Shown: piece by piece, positions 14,143 to 20,754 of the stretch
Position numbering within the stretch: position 1 is the stretch's first letter
Layout of the letters: every line of letters begins with the position of its first letter
Virus record (IMG/VR): IMGVR_UViG_3300003873_000125
Span: 1-25,136 of that record
DNA from: a virus
Length of the DNA: 25,136 nucleotides
Direction: 5' to 3' (one strand)
Position numbers and translations under genes: made by a program
The notes under the pieces: generated by a model
Database searches by the model: none
What the model was told of the DNA's origin: nothing
What the model saw: only the letters and a program-made list of their open reading frames with translations

Positions 14143-14670
14143 TATTTTCCTTCTAGGTCTAGTTTATTGAATGCTTCTAAAGCCCATTCAGGGTACTCAC
14201 CTTCGTATGCTTCGTAGTTATCAACTGAAGCACCACACCTTCCCCCATGAGTCTCATTAAATGTAGTGCTATTTTTTGAATCATAAAATCTTAAAGTCCT
14301 ACTATACTTATAGTAACCATCCCAAGCCCATACTAATTGACCATCAAAGAATCCAGTCTTAGGACATACAGCTAATTGCTGCCAAGTGTCGGGGGCAGTA
14401 TGAGGAAAGCCACTTTTCATCAGAGTCACAATATTCTGTGCTCTTTCCTTGTACCACACATTTACCTGTTCTGATTCCAGTAAACTTAATTACTGCTTTA
14501 TCTTGTTTACTTTTACAATAAACAGGATACTTTACTTCTGTATTTTTTAAGGCTTCTATCTCTTTACCTAGTTCTGCGTACTTTTCTTCAAAATCATCAT
14601 ATATTTTGTCTATAAAGTCGTAACTACCTTGCCCAGATATATGGACCTTTCTTGCTTGTTCTCTTGTCAT
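14142..14670 (-). pseudogene. Frameshifted hypothetical phage gene (or frameshift-expressed)
   Basis: Two overlapping frames (14359-14670, 103 residues; 14142-14459, starting only at a GTG without ribosome site) join into one 175-residue protein if one C is removed from the run of five at 14391-14395 (G5 on the plus strand). The joined reading passes smoothly through EKWLSSYCPDTWQQLAVCPK into FFDGQLVWAWDG, then LRFYDSKNSTTF, as in full-length phage proteins of this kind. The total length is one base over a multiple of three, as expected. It is either a real mutation, a sequencing error in the homopolymer, or a slippage site. Function unknown; the gene follows AAGGAGTC. Confidence 0.68.
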
Positions 14671-14679
14671 AATGACTCC

Positions 14680-14967
14680 TTATATAATTTTATCTAACTC
14701 ATGCTGTGTAATTGGATTGCCATTGAGCAACTCATAACATTCCACTTTATTCAATGAAGTTTGTAACTTCTGCAATATTAATGACAGTGTTGCCTTAGTG
14801 GTTGCTAGCTCTTTTGTAGTCTTATCAAGTACTGCTTCTTCTTGTTTAAGTTGCAGGTTTCGTTCCTCAAGGAACTCATTACGAGCCTTTAGGACGTTTA
14901 TCTTGTTAATCTTCTCTTGGTGCTTACCAAGGATTTCTTGCCATTGTTGTTCAGTTATAGTTAACAT
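14680..14967 (-). CDS. Hypothetical coiled-coil protein
   Basis: 95 residues with a long coiled coil from about 15 to 75 (GKHQEKINKINVLKARNEF onward, leucines at regular spacing). The N-terminus (MLTITEQQWQEIL) is helical. No family recognised. It follows AAGGAAAGAA, and its upstream region holds direct repeats. Confidence 0.7.
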   Translation of the reverse strand: MLTITEQQWQEILGKHQEKINKINVLKARNEFLEERNLQLKQEEAVLDKTTKELATTKATLSLILQKLQTSLNKVECYELLNGNPITQHELDKII

Positions 14968-15237
14968 TTCTTTCCTTAATCAAAAAATAAAGTTTGGAAA
15001 GTTGCAATGGTTAGAACCGTTACAATATCCACAAAACAACACAATGGTCTGAGAATTTGAAATTAGAGATAGTGATATTCACAACACTTGACAATGGTTT
15101 GAGAAGGGAGCCTCCGGCAAGAAGCAAGCGCTAGCGATAAATCACACAGAAGGCGACGCAAGGAGCTAACAGTTTGAGATGGAGGAATTGTAGTGGAGTC
15201 CCCGCTGGGACGAAGCGTTAAGCAATTAACAAATGCG
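14968..15237. promoter_or_regulatory. Intergenic regulatory region with direct repeats
   Basis: About 270 bases without a gene, between the RNA polymerase operon terminator and the gene at 14967. It contains ACAATGGTCTGAGAA at 15041-15055 and ACAATGGTTTGAGAA at 15091-15105, exactly 50 bases apart, with weaker relatives near 15003 and 15170. A sigma70-like promoter on the minus strand (TTGTCA, 17 bases, TATCTC; 15094-15066) overlaps the second repeat. A small hairpin GTTAA-GCAA-TTAAC lies near 15217-15230. The repeats may be operators or phage promoters. Confidence 0.45.
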
Positions 15238-15272
15238 AAAAAATAAGGCTACCCCAAAGGGTAGGCTTATTT
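15238..15272 (-). terminator. Intrinsic terminator after the RNA polymerase operon
   Basis: On the minus strand an inverted repeat AAATAAG-(mismatch)-CTACCC/GGGTAG-(mismatch)-CTTATTT with a four-base loop runs directly into a run of six T. It includes the stop codon of the gene at 15267, so it closes the polymerase operon. A second terminator of the same design lies at 22921-22954. Confidence 0.82.
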
Positions 15273-15524
15273 GTGGGTGGAGAGGATACGACGAGCTAGC
15301 CCATATTGTTTAGGGGTGAGAGAGCCAAAGGCTACTAGTGTTGAGGCTAAGCTAGTGAGGATAGTGGTGTCTTTAGTTGACATACCTCGCCAAGTGTCGG
15401 CTGGTACCTTGACACGCTTGCATAGGCTTCGCATAGCTACCTGACGGTAGGCTTTGCTTTCAGCTATCTTAGTTATTACATTAGTACGGCGTAGTTGTAT
15501 TGCATCATAGTGTGATTTAGTCAT
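15267..15524 (-). CDS. Hypothetical basic protein at end of RNA polymerase operon
   Basis: 85 residues, basic (MTKSHYDAIQLRRTN...), helical, with a possible helix-turn-helix-like pair (VPADTWRGMSTKDTTIL). No family recognised. It follows AAAGGATAACCACT, starts 31 bases after the RNA polymerase C-terminal piece, and ends inside the terminator. Being co-transcribed with the polymerase suggests a transcription accessory, but this is position only. Confidence 0.72.
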   Translation of the reverse strand: MTKSHYDAIQLRRTNVITKIAESKAYRQVAMRSLCKRVKVPADTWRGMSTKDTTILTSLASTLVAFGSLTPKQYGLARRILSTHK

Positions 15525-15555
15525 AGTGGTTATCCTTTGTGGTTATTGGTGGAGA

Positions 15556-16305
15556 CTAGCATAAAGCATAAGAGCTTGTAGCTAGTCCGTCTAAGAAGTC
15601 TTTGTTGTCAATACCAAAGTCTCTCTCGCAGAATTCTTCTAGGTAGTGACCTTCGGAGATTACACGTAGTGATTCGATGAATTGTTTACGAACTGCACCC
15701 ATATTGTTAGGGTGAGCTTGGAAGTCGTCGTGGATGTGAGTGAAGTCGAAGTTGTGGGCATCGGCTTGGGCTCTTACGCAGTAGCCATCTAAGCTGTGAA
15801 TGTAATTAGCCGGTAATGATGTACCTCGTTTGGAAGGCTGATTCTTCTTATGACGATATGGTAGACTTAGCCCTTCTATGTCTAGGGTGCCGTCGATAGT
15901 CTCCATTACTTTAACATGGGCTACGTGACCATCTGGTGTAGTCCACGAATGAGCTAGTGCCTCGTTGTCCCAACGGTCGTTGAGGACTTCCATTACATCC
16001 ATAGCACCTGGGAATAGCTCTTGTAGAGTTTCGTAGAAGGCATGAAGTTCTTCTGTGTCTTCTCCAAAGGCTTGGATTGGTTGTTGTTTACTGTTATAAA
16101 ATGTTGTCATAACAGGCTTCTTACAGAATGCTCTAATCTCACTGAAGCTCATACCATCAAATACTGGAGTATGAGGTAGCTTCTCTACCATGCGTTGAGC
16201 TACAAGAGAGTAAGGGTCTGCACGGACTACCTTTTCAGTGTAGTTGGCTGGATTGCTTTTAAGGCTACGGATTTCTGCTAGTATTTGTGATTTAGTTCTC
16301 TTCAT
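15556..16305 (-). CDS. T7/N4-type RNA polymerase, C-terminal catalytic piece (motifs B and C)
   Basis: 249 residues. Motif B is CKKPVMTTFYNS at 61-72 (K62 aligns with T7 Lys631, Y70 with Tyr639; N71 replaces the usual Gly). WTTPDGH at 121-127 matches the T7 WVTPDGF segment. NYIHSLDG at 167-174 leads to motif C IHDDF (H192, D193, the second catalytic Asp, T7 Asp812). ADPYSLVAQRMVEKL at 29-43 matches the T7 'QDIYGIVAKKVNEIL' helix. Residues 1-22 (MKRTKSQILAEIRSLKSN) are an extra helix at the split point. The ATG lies one base after the previous stop, with AAAGGA six bases upstream in the end of that gene, so it is translated separately. It must pair with the preceding piece to be active. Confidence 0.9.
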   Translation of the reverse strand: MKRTKSQILAEIRSLKSNPANYTEKVVRADPYSLVAQRMVEKLPHTPVFDGMSFSEIRAFCKKPVMTTFYNSKQQPIQAFGEDTEELHAFYETLQELFPGAMDVMEVLNDRWDNEALAHSWTTPDGHVAHVKVMETIDGTLDIEGLSLPYRHKKNQPSKRGTSLPANYIHSLDGYCVRAQADAHNFDFTHIHDDFQAHPNNMGAVRKQFIESLRVISEGHYLEEFCERDFGIDNKDFLDGLATSSYALC

Positions 16306-16306
16306 A

Positions 16307-17167
16307 TTAGTCCTTTAGTGAAGCAAGTTCTGCTTCTAGTTGTGATAACCTCTCGGCAACTTCTTCTGTGTATTGGCGTTCTACTTTAGCGTGGACATTA
16401 CAGTTTCTAGCTGTTATGCAGCAACCTGACAGTGCTGACATTATCTGGAGACCTGAGGCTGTTGAGTCTAGTGACATATTGTGACCTATTGGTTCACCAA
16501 GGATTACTCCGTGGTAGTAAGAAAACATAGCTTTGATGAATAGTAGTGGAGAGTCAGCTTCTTTGGATTGAGCTATGATAGCTTCTTCTATTGAGGCGAA
16601 GTCTCTCTCGTACTTGGTGTCATTGATTAGCTTGTAGAAGGTATTGCTGATGATAGCATTTGCTCTAGCTATTCTTTGTAGCCAAGTTAACTTGTCATAG
16701 CCCATAGTGTTGGCAATGTCTATCTTTAGGTAGTAGATACCTTCTTTAGTAAGTAACTCTTTGTTGCTAAAGCGTAGCATAGCTTTGCGATACTCGTTGC
16801 CTTGGATGTTTGTGTGGTAGCCTTGAGAGTAACTTCTACCACGCTTGTCGTATTTCCAACCGAAGTAGAACTGGTTACCATTTTCTAGTAAGTAATCTAC
16901 TACATCGTTAGTCTCTCTGTCTCTTAGTGCAAAGGACTTCTTACGCTCTTTCTGTTCAATAGCTGTTGGAGCTTCTGGACTCTTCCAGTCTGGCTCTTTT
17001 AGTTTATCACTTAATAGGTGCAGTATGTCTTCGTTGATTTCCCAAGGTACAGATTGTAGTTTGTTGATAGCAGATTTGTTTACTCGTTGTCCAACATTAT
17101 TACCACGGCCTAGTATGATGTTGTCACGGTCGTGCGTTAGTAGATGTGATTTTACTCTTGATTTCAT
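16307..17167 (-). CDS. T7/N4-type RNA polymerase, middle piece (DxxGR and motif A)
   Basis: 286 residues. AINKLQSVPWEINEDIL at 33-49 matches the T7 AINIAQNTAWKINKKVL helix. YDKRGRSYSQG at 106-116 is the DxxGR motif (D107, R111), followed by QGNEYRKAML (122-131). Motif A is SLDSTASGLQIMSAL at 232-246, with D234 as the first catalytic Asp (T7 Asp537). After C-N-V the T7 likeness stops and a charged helix VERQYTEEVAERLSQLEAEL (262-281) forms the C-terminus, likely a dimerisation coiled coil. Motifs B and C are absent; they are in the next gene. GGAGGATAACT precedes the ATG. Confidence 0.9.
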   Translation of the reverse strand: MKSRVKSHLLTHDRDNIILGRGNNVGQRVNKSAINKLQSVPWEINEDILHLLSDKLKEPDWKSPEAPTAIEQKERKKSFALRDRETNDVVDYLLENGNQFYFGWKYDKRGRSYSQGYHTNIQGNEYRKAMLRFSNKELLTKEGIYYLKIDIANTMGYDKLTWLQRIARANAIISNTFYKLINDTKYERDFASIEEAIIAQSKEADSPLLFIKAMFSYYHGVILGEPIGHNMSLDSTASGLQIMSALSGCCITARNCNVHAKVERQYTEEVAERLSQLEAELASLKD

Positions 17168-17185
17168 AGTTATCCTCCAAGTGGA

Positions 17186-17341
17186 TTAGTTAAAGAGAGA
17201 GTCTCTGTGTATTGTTGCTTGCTCAAATGTACTAAATACTTGTAGAAGTTTTGCATCTTCTTCTAGTATTGGGTAGTGAGCTTGCTCTAGTGGTGAGATT
17301 GTGTAACAGTCCTCTAAGAGGCTATAGTATACCCCGTACAT
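17186..17341 (-). CDS. Small protein between RNA polymerase genes (51 residues)
   Basis: A 51-codon frame, MYGVYYSLLEDCYTISPLEQ..., whose ATG overlaps the upstream polymerase stop as TAATG, with TTGGA eight bases upstream. It is acidic and aromatic and matches nothing I know. Because it sits where the N-terminal piece would join the middle piece, it may be a further polymerase component or simply an inserted small gene. Confidence 0.6.
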   Translation of the reverse strand: MYGVYYSLLEDCYTISPLEQAHYPILEEDAKLLQVFSTFEQATIHRDSLFN

Positions 17342-17928
17342 TAGTAATCCAAAGGCTTTACTAGCATAGGTGGTAGGTATTGAGTGAACTTGATACGCTT
17401 GTAGAGGTCTAGTGAGATGTGCATAGTTGGTATTACTACAGCACTATCACCGTGTACCTCTAGTTGAATACGGTTTACTGCACGGTCTGCTTCTTTGACA
17501 ATACGAACATCATAGATGCCCATATCTGCAAACTCTGCTAGTATTTCTACTCCGGTAGATACAGCATCTATTTGGTCTTGGTGGAGAGCTAGCCCTATTT
17601 GAGTAGCAATAGCCTGGATTGGTGCAACACCTGCAAAAGCTACTTCTTTACCTCCACGGATGAGGAACTCTGGTTTGATGAGGATGATAGCTGATAGTAG
17701 GCTATCTACTACTAGTTGCTTAGCCTCTTCTAGAGAATAGATTAGAGATAGCTCCTCTACTCTAGCTTTAGACTCTAAGTCCTCACGGTCTTTAGTGAGG
17801 AATAACTCTGCTCGTTCTAGTGCGTGGTCTATATCGGATTGCTTTATGGAAGCTATTTCTTCTTTGACCCATTTTGTTATGTTATGTTTACCCATAACCG
17901 ATTCTGTAATTAGCTGTGTTGAGTACAT
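17341..17928 (-). CDS. T7/N4-type RNA polymerase, N-terminal subunit (RNAP1-like)
   Basis: 195 residues, mainly helical. The link to the polymerase comes from its place just upstream of the catalytic pieces and from the C-terminal FTQYLPPMLVKPLDY, which matches the 'QPCVVPPKPW' segment that ends the N-terminal domain of T7 RNA polymerase. In phage N4 the equivalent subunit (p4/gp15) is a separate gene of about 270 residues paired with the catalytic subunit (p7/gp16). Here it is shorter. AAAGGACATTA precedes the ATG. The assignment is less certain than for the two catalytic pieces. Confidence 0.7.
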   Translation of the reverse strand: MYSTQLITESVMGKHNITKWVKEEIASIKQSDIDHALERAELFLTKDREDLESKARVEELSLIYSLEEAKQLVVDSLLSAIILIKPEFLIRGGKEVAFAGVAPIQAIATQIGLALHQDQIDAVSTGVEILAEFADMGIYDVRIVKEADRAVNRIQLEVHGDSAVVIPTMHISLDLYKRIKFTQYLPPMLVKPLDY

Positions 17929-17966
17929 TAATGTCCTTTGTAAGATTTAGTAGTTAAGGGTAGAGG

Positions 17967-18227
17967 CTAGTAGTTGTCTATGTCTACTAGTTCTTTCTCT
18001 TGAGTTACATCTTTAACTACAAGTTGAAAGTGCTCTGATTCTACTGCACGAATGATTAGGTCTTTAGCTTCTTCAGGAGTTAGCTCCTCTAGCTTTTTAC
18101 CTACTACATTTAGAGCAAATGAGTCTACTATGTTAATCCATAGAGCTGGTTTCTCTGTTTTAATTGAGCTGATAGACGCTACATATGAGTTCTTAGAGTT
18201 AGTTGATTTAGTTGTATTGAATGCCAT
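17967..18227 (-). CDS. Small MAFN-family protein, copy 2
   Basis: 86 residues, MAFNTTKSTNSKNSYVASIS..., acidic C-terminal half. It matches the protein at 12213-12479 along its length: MAFN start, K-N-(S/Q)-(Y/F), W-I-(N/H)-I-(V/T)-D-FA-(x)-V-G, then a D-V-T and a final D-Y tail. The protein at 18837-19094 shares the final D-I-(T/D)-N-Y and may be a third, diverged member. GGAGATAATCACA precedes the ATG. Function unknown; the protein is likely abundant given its strong ribosome site. Confidence 0.78.
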   Translation of the reverse strand: MAFNTTKSTNSKNSYVASISSIKTEKPALWINIVDSFALNVVGKKLEELTPEEAKDLIIRAVESEHFQLVVKDVTQEKELVDIDNY

Positions 18228-18296
18228 TGTGATTATCTCCTACGATAGTTTTGAATGTTAATTAGCCGACTTAGGCGCACTTGGTTACTACACCAT

Positions 18297-18318
18297 AGAG
18301 GCTACCGAAGTAGTCTCT
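18297..18318 (-). other. Hairpin with UUCG tetraloop after a stop codon
   Basis: On the minus strand AGAG-A-CTAC-TTCG-GTAG-C-CTCT: an eight-pair stem with one mismatch closed by a C(UUCG)G tetraloop, one of the most stable RNA loops. It begins two bases after the stop of the gene at 18321. There is no T run after it, so it is more likely an mRNA-stabilising or processing element than a terminator. Confidence 0.6.
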
Positions 18319-18320
18319 AG

Positions 18321-18743
18321 CTATAGTTTACCTGTGAAGGGTTCTCCTAGTAACTTATTGGATAGTACTATTGAGAATGAGATGGTATGTTGTTGGACAT
18401 CTTTATTATGTCTAGGTTTAAACTTGTTAACCATATAGGTATACAATGTTATTATATCTGAGTGGTTACTCATCTTATAGTAGACATAGTTATTACAAGG
18501 TATAGTCTTAGAAGCCATTTGCATAGCCTCTAAGAGGTTATCTAGTGAGTAGCCTATGAAGACTACTGTTTTACCTTTGTAGAGCTTGTAGATACCTTTA
18601 AAGGCTTCTGAGGTGGTAGTAGGTGGAAAAGCTACTCTAAGTAGTCGTTGCTTTTTGGCAAGGAGGTATTTAGGTAGATTTTTAGCTTTGAAGTCCTCCG
18701 GTGAGGAGTATTGAGAGGCTATCTCTAGTAGCTGATTTTTCAC
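18321..18743 (-). CDS. Hypothetical protein
   Basis: 140 residues, starting at a GTG (at 18743) directly after AAAGGAGATAAC; a TTG six codons upstream is the only other option. The N-terminal helix pair SPEDFKAKNLPKYLLAKKQR (about 13-32) is like the short DNA-binding motif seen in some phage endonucleases and regulators. The rest (GKTVVFIGYSLDNLLEAM, then a Lys/Arg-rich tail) is not recognised. It is followed by a UUCG hairpin. Confidence 0.68.
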   Translation of the reverse strand: MKNQLLEIASQYSSPEDFKAKNLPKYLLAKKQRLLRVAFPPTTTSEAFKGIYKLYKGKTVVFIGYSLDNLLEAMQMASKTIPCNNYVYYKMSNHSDIITLYTYMVNKFKPRHNKDVQQHTISFSIVLSNKLLGEPFTGKL

Positions 18744-18804
18744 GTTATCTCCTTTAGTCAATATTTGTGGAATTATTTAGTACCGTTATTGAAGTCCTAT
18801 GAGA

Positions 18805-18830
18805 ATTCCATAGTGGAATAGCTATGGAAT
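18805..18830. repeat. Inverted repeat between two genes
   Basis: ATTCCATAG and its exact complement CTATGGAAT are separated by an eight-base loop, just after the stop of the gene at 18837 and about 60 bases before the next start. No T run follows on either strand. It could be a processing hairpin or an operator. Confidence 0.55.
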
Positions 18831-18836
18831 AATTAG

Positions 18837-19094
18837 TTAGTAGTTAGTAATATCTACTATCTCGGTTTCAGCATTTGGATTGGATATTTCTATGGTAGTA
18901 GTCATTAGGTATTCCATAAGTTTACCTTGATTGATTTCCATAATATCTTGTACTGTTACAAACTCTTGTTGTTTACCTGTTACGGCTTTAAGGAATGTAG
19001 CTGAAGGGTTAAAGTGACCAACTACATTACCCGTAGGTGATTTAAAGGTAATGGAGAAGTTCTTAGTATGTTGTGGTTTCTTAGTGTAAGTCAT
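18837..19094 (-). CDS. Small early protein, possibly MAFN-like
   Basis: 85 residues, MTYTKKPQHTKNFSITFKSP..., beta-rich N-terminal half and a helical middle. The acidic ending ETEIVDITNY resembles the LVDIDNY ending of the protein at 17967, so a distant relationship is possible. AAAGGATAAACA precedes the ATG, and the conserved 19-base element lies 26 bases upstream. Function unknown. Confidence 0.7.
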   Translation of the reverse strand: MTYTKKPQHTKNFSITFKSPTGNVVGHFNPSATFLKAVTGKQQEFVTVQDIMEINQGKLMEYLMTTTIEISNPNAETEIVDITNY

Positions 19095-19299
19095 TGTTTA
19101 TCCTTTGATTTAATCTATTTTTAATAAGGTGAGCTATTGCTAGCAACGAAGTAATTGGCTGAGGAGACCTTTTAGCTCATAAAAGTAATTAAGAAAAGGT
19201 TGTAGGTAAGTTAGTTAGTAAGTTGTTGTTGTTGTTGTATGATGTTTTTAGGTTACTTTAAGATTAGCCTACTATCATACTTACAACTTATAACAATTA
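19095..19299. other. Intergenic region with structured repeat
   Basis: About 205 bases without a gene. It holds the conserved element at 19120-19138, a (GTT)5 tract at 19222-19236, and an imperfect long inverted repeat (GTATGAT at 19237-19243 against ATCATAC at 19274-19280, with GTTGT/ACAAC flanks) directly after the stop of the gene at 19300. The repeat is probably the 3' end structure of that gene's mRNA. Confidence 0.45.
19120..19138 (-). promoter_or_regulatory. Conserved 19-base element, copy 5
   Basis: Plus strand TTTAATAAGGTGAGCTATT, 26 bases upstream of the ATG at 19094. On the minus strand it is preceded by TTGCTAGCAA, as is the copy at 24847 (23 of 27 bases identical over the two). 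Candidate phage promoter or operator. Confidence 0.5.
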
Positions 19300-19698
19300 T
19301 TACTGCTCGTTATACTCTACATTACTCCAAGAGTACACCTCTGGTAGCTTCTGATTGAGGTTATCAAAGAGAAGCTTCTTAAGGTGGTCATTACTAACTA
19401 GTGCATTCATAGGAGTATCTAGAGAAGCTTTAAATATGAAGGTAGCTAATGCTTTAGCTCGTATCTCTGCACCGCAATGACGACAACCTAGTATTAGGTA
19501 GCGTAGGTTTTTATAAGTAAACTCAGAGAAGGTCTTGTTCCTAGCAGGTGGTGCAAGGTTAGTACCTACCTTCTCATCTTTTACCTTATGGTATATCTGG
19601 TTAGCTGTAAGGCTGTCCATAGTTTCCAGCATCTCAAGGTACATAAGTTCATCTTCGGCGTCAATGAAGTACTCTGGTTTAGGTTTCTTAGTACTCAT
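19300..19698 (-). CDS. Hypothetical protein with Cys/His pair
   Basis: 132 residues from the ATG at 19698 (MSTKKPKPEYF); this start overlaps the stop of the membrane peptide upstream, and an ATG two codons earlier is also possible. Acidic N-terminus, helical, with GCRHCGAEIRAKAL at about 71-84 containing a CxxC that could bind metal if other ligands exist. No family recognised. Confidence 0.68.
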   Translation of the reverse strand: MSTKKPKPEYFIDAEDELMYLEMLETMDSLTANQIYHKVKDEKVGTNLAPPARNKTFSEFTYKNLRYLILGCRHCGAEIRAKALATFIFKASLDTPMNALVSNDHLKKLLFDNLNQKLPEVYSWSNVEYNEQ

Positions 19699-19792
19699 TG
19701 GCATAGCTCAATAACTTAGAGAGTACTGTAGTTATACCATACAAGGCTAAAGCAATGATGGTAACAGTTAGTATTATTTGTAATGTGTTCAT
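19688..19792 (-). CDS. Small membrane peptide (34 residues)
   Basis: A 34-codon frame MNTLQIILTVTIIALALYGI... after AAAAGGATTATT, an ideal site. Residues 3-27 are one membrane helix. Its stop lies inside the start of the next gene. About 155 bases upstream (19793-19947) hold no further gene that I can support. Confidence 0.58.
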   Translation of the reverse strand: MNTLQIILTVTIIALALYGITTVLSKLLSYANEY

Positions 19793-19947
19793 AATAATCC
19801 TTTTAAGGGTGGTAGAAGGGCTTTATGTCCTTTTGGGCTACCATGGGTTAGGTCAAGGGTAATTCGTGGCTTGTAGGTAGCTTAGAATTACTCTGAAGGG
19901 TATAGATATGGATTGGTGTAGTAACTAAGGATTGTAATCGGAAGCTA

Positions 19948-20217
19948 CTACAAGGTTGGTACAACTATATCCGGCTCTAATAGGTTACTAAGACTTGTGT
20001 CCTGGCTACTGGAAGTGGGACTGTCGTCAGAGTCAGTGGTGGCTAGTTGTAGTTCTAACTCGAAGAGTTCTATAGCTGGTTGTATCAGAGATTGCTTGAT
20101 TGTAACACCATATTTTAGGAATACATGAGATACTATCTCTGAGTGTGATAAGCCTTCAAGTTCAAGGCTATAAATGTAGGGTACTACTGAGTGGTAGATG
20201 TAATTGTGGTGGTTCAT
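19948..20217 (-). CDS. Hypothetical acidic protein
   Basis: 89 residues. A helical N-terminal part (VVPYIYSLELEGLSHSEIVS, resembling a short HTH-like 'GLSHSEIVSHVFLKYG' unit) and a Ser/Asp/Thr-rich disordered tail (60-80). AAAAGGATAACAA precedes the ATG, with the conserved element 28 bases upstream. No named family. Confidence 0.7.
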   Translation of the reverse strand: MNHHNYIYHSVVPYIYSLELEGLSHSEIVSHVFLKYGVTIKQSLIQPAIELFELELQLATTDSDDSPTSSSQDTSLSNLLEPDIVVPTL

Positions 20218-20244
20218 TTGTTATCCTTTTGGTTTATTGCATTT

Positions 20245-20263
20245 TCTAATAAGGCTAGCTTTG
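20245..20263 (-). promoter_or_regulatory. Conserved 19-base element, copy 4
   Basis: Plus strand TCTAATAAGGCTAGCTTTG, 28 bases upstream of the ATG at 20217, in a 47-base gap. It keeps the TCTAATAAGG core and adds a palindrome GGTTAACC just upstream on the minus strand. Confidence 0.5.
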
Positions 20264-20264
20264 G

Positions 20265-20540
20265 TTAACCAGCGGTGAATACTTTAGTGAGGATTGGTAC
20301 CACTTTACCTTTGTAGATGATGTAGTCAGTACCTATTGGTAGGACTTTGAAGGATAAGTAGTCGTCCTCTAGTAAGATAGAGTAGGACTTATTTAAGGTG
20401 GCTAAGTCTTCTCCAGTAGCTTTCTCGGTATCACATATTAGCTCTGTTACCTCTGACTGGTTGTCTACTAGTACTAGTACTTCGTTCTCTTGGATGTTGT
20501 TGTAAGCTCTTAAGGCTTTTAGTCGTAATTTATTGTTCAT
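20265..20540 (-). CDS. Hypothetical protein
   Basis: 91 residues, alternating strands and helices, with no signal or membrane segment. Begins MNNKLRLKALRAYNNIQENE. AAAGGAAACTT precedes the ATG; it overlaps the upstream gene by 11 bases. No family recognised. Confidence 0.7.
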   Translation of the reverse strand: MNNKLRLKALRAYNNIQENEVLVLVDNQSEVTELICDTEKATGEDLATLNKSYSILLEDDYLSFKVLPIGTDYIIYKGKVVPILTKVFTAG

Positions 20541-20751
20541 AAGTTTCCTTTTGGTTTGTTTGATTTAGAATAGCCAAAGCTTCTTCTAGGGACTCTTTAA
20601 TGATAATTTGTTTTCTATCTGCATAGTCTCCAGATAATGTATATAGTAACTTTACCCTCGACCCAAATACCCTAATAGTCAGCACTGATGAGCGTGGTAA
20701 GGAGATGGTATCTCCGTCGGTTTCTGTGAAGGTGATAAACGGTTCTAGCAT
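20530..20751 (-). CDS. FlbD-like small protein
   Basis: 73 residues. EPFITFTETDGDTISLPRSS then IIIKESLEEALAILNQ follow the order of small FlbD-type proteins ('I.L..xDG..I.L... KESxEEVlxxL'), a compact beta fold with a terminal helix. Function of the phage versions is unknown. AAGGATAACCA precedes the ATG. Confidence 0.6.
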   Translation of the reverse strand: MLEPFITFTETDGDTISLPRSSVLTIRVFGSRVKLLYTLSGDYADRKQIIIKESLEEALAILNQTNQKETYEQ

Positions 20752-20754
20752 TGG

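Noticed and set aside
16300-16320. RNA polymerase split as a simple frameshift or sequencing error
   Set aside because: The upstream frame ends with a non-homologous helix and the downstream one begins with another and a well-placed ribosome site. Joining frames by one or two bases does not restore a T7-like sequence at this point.
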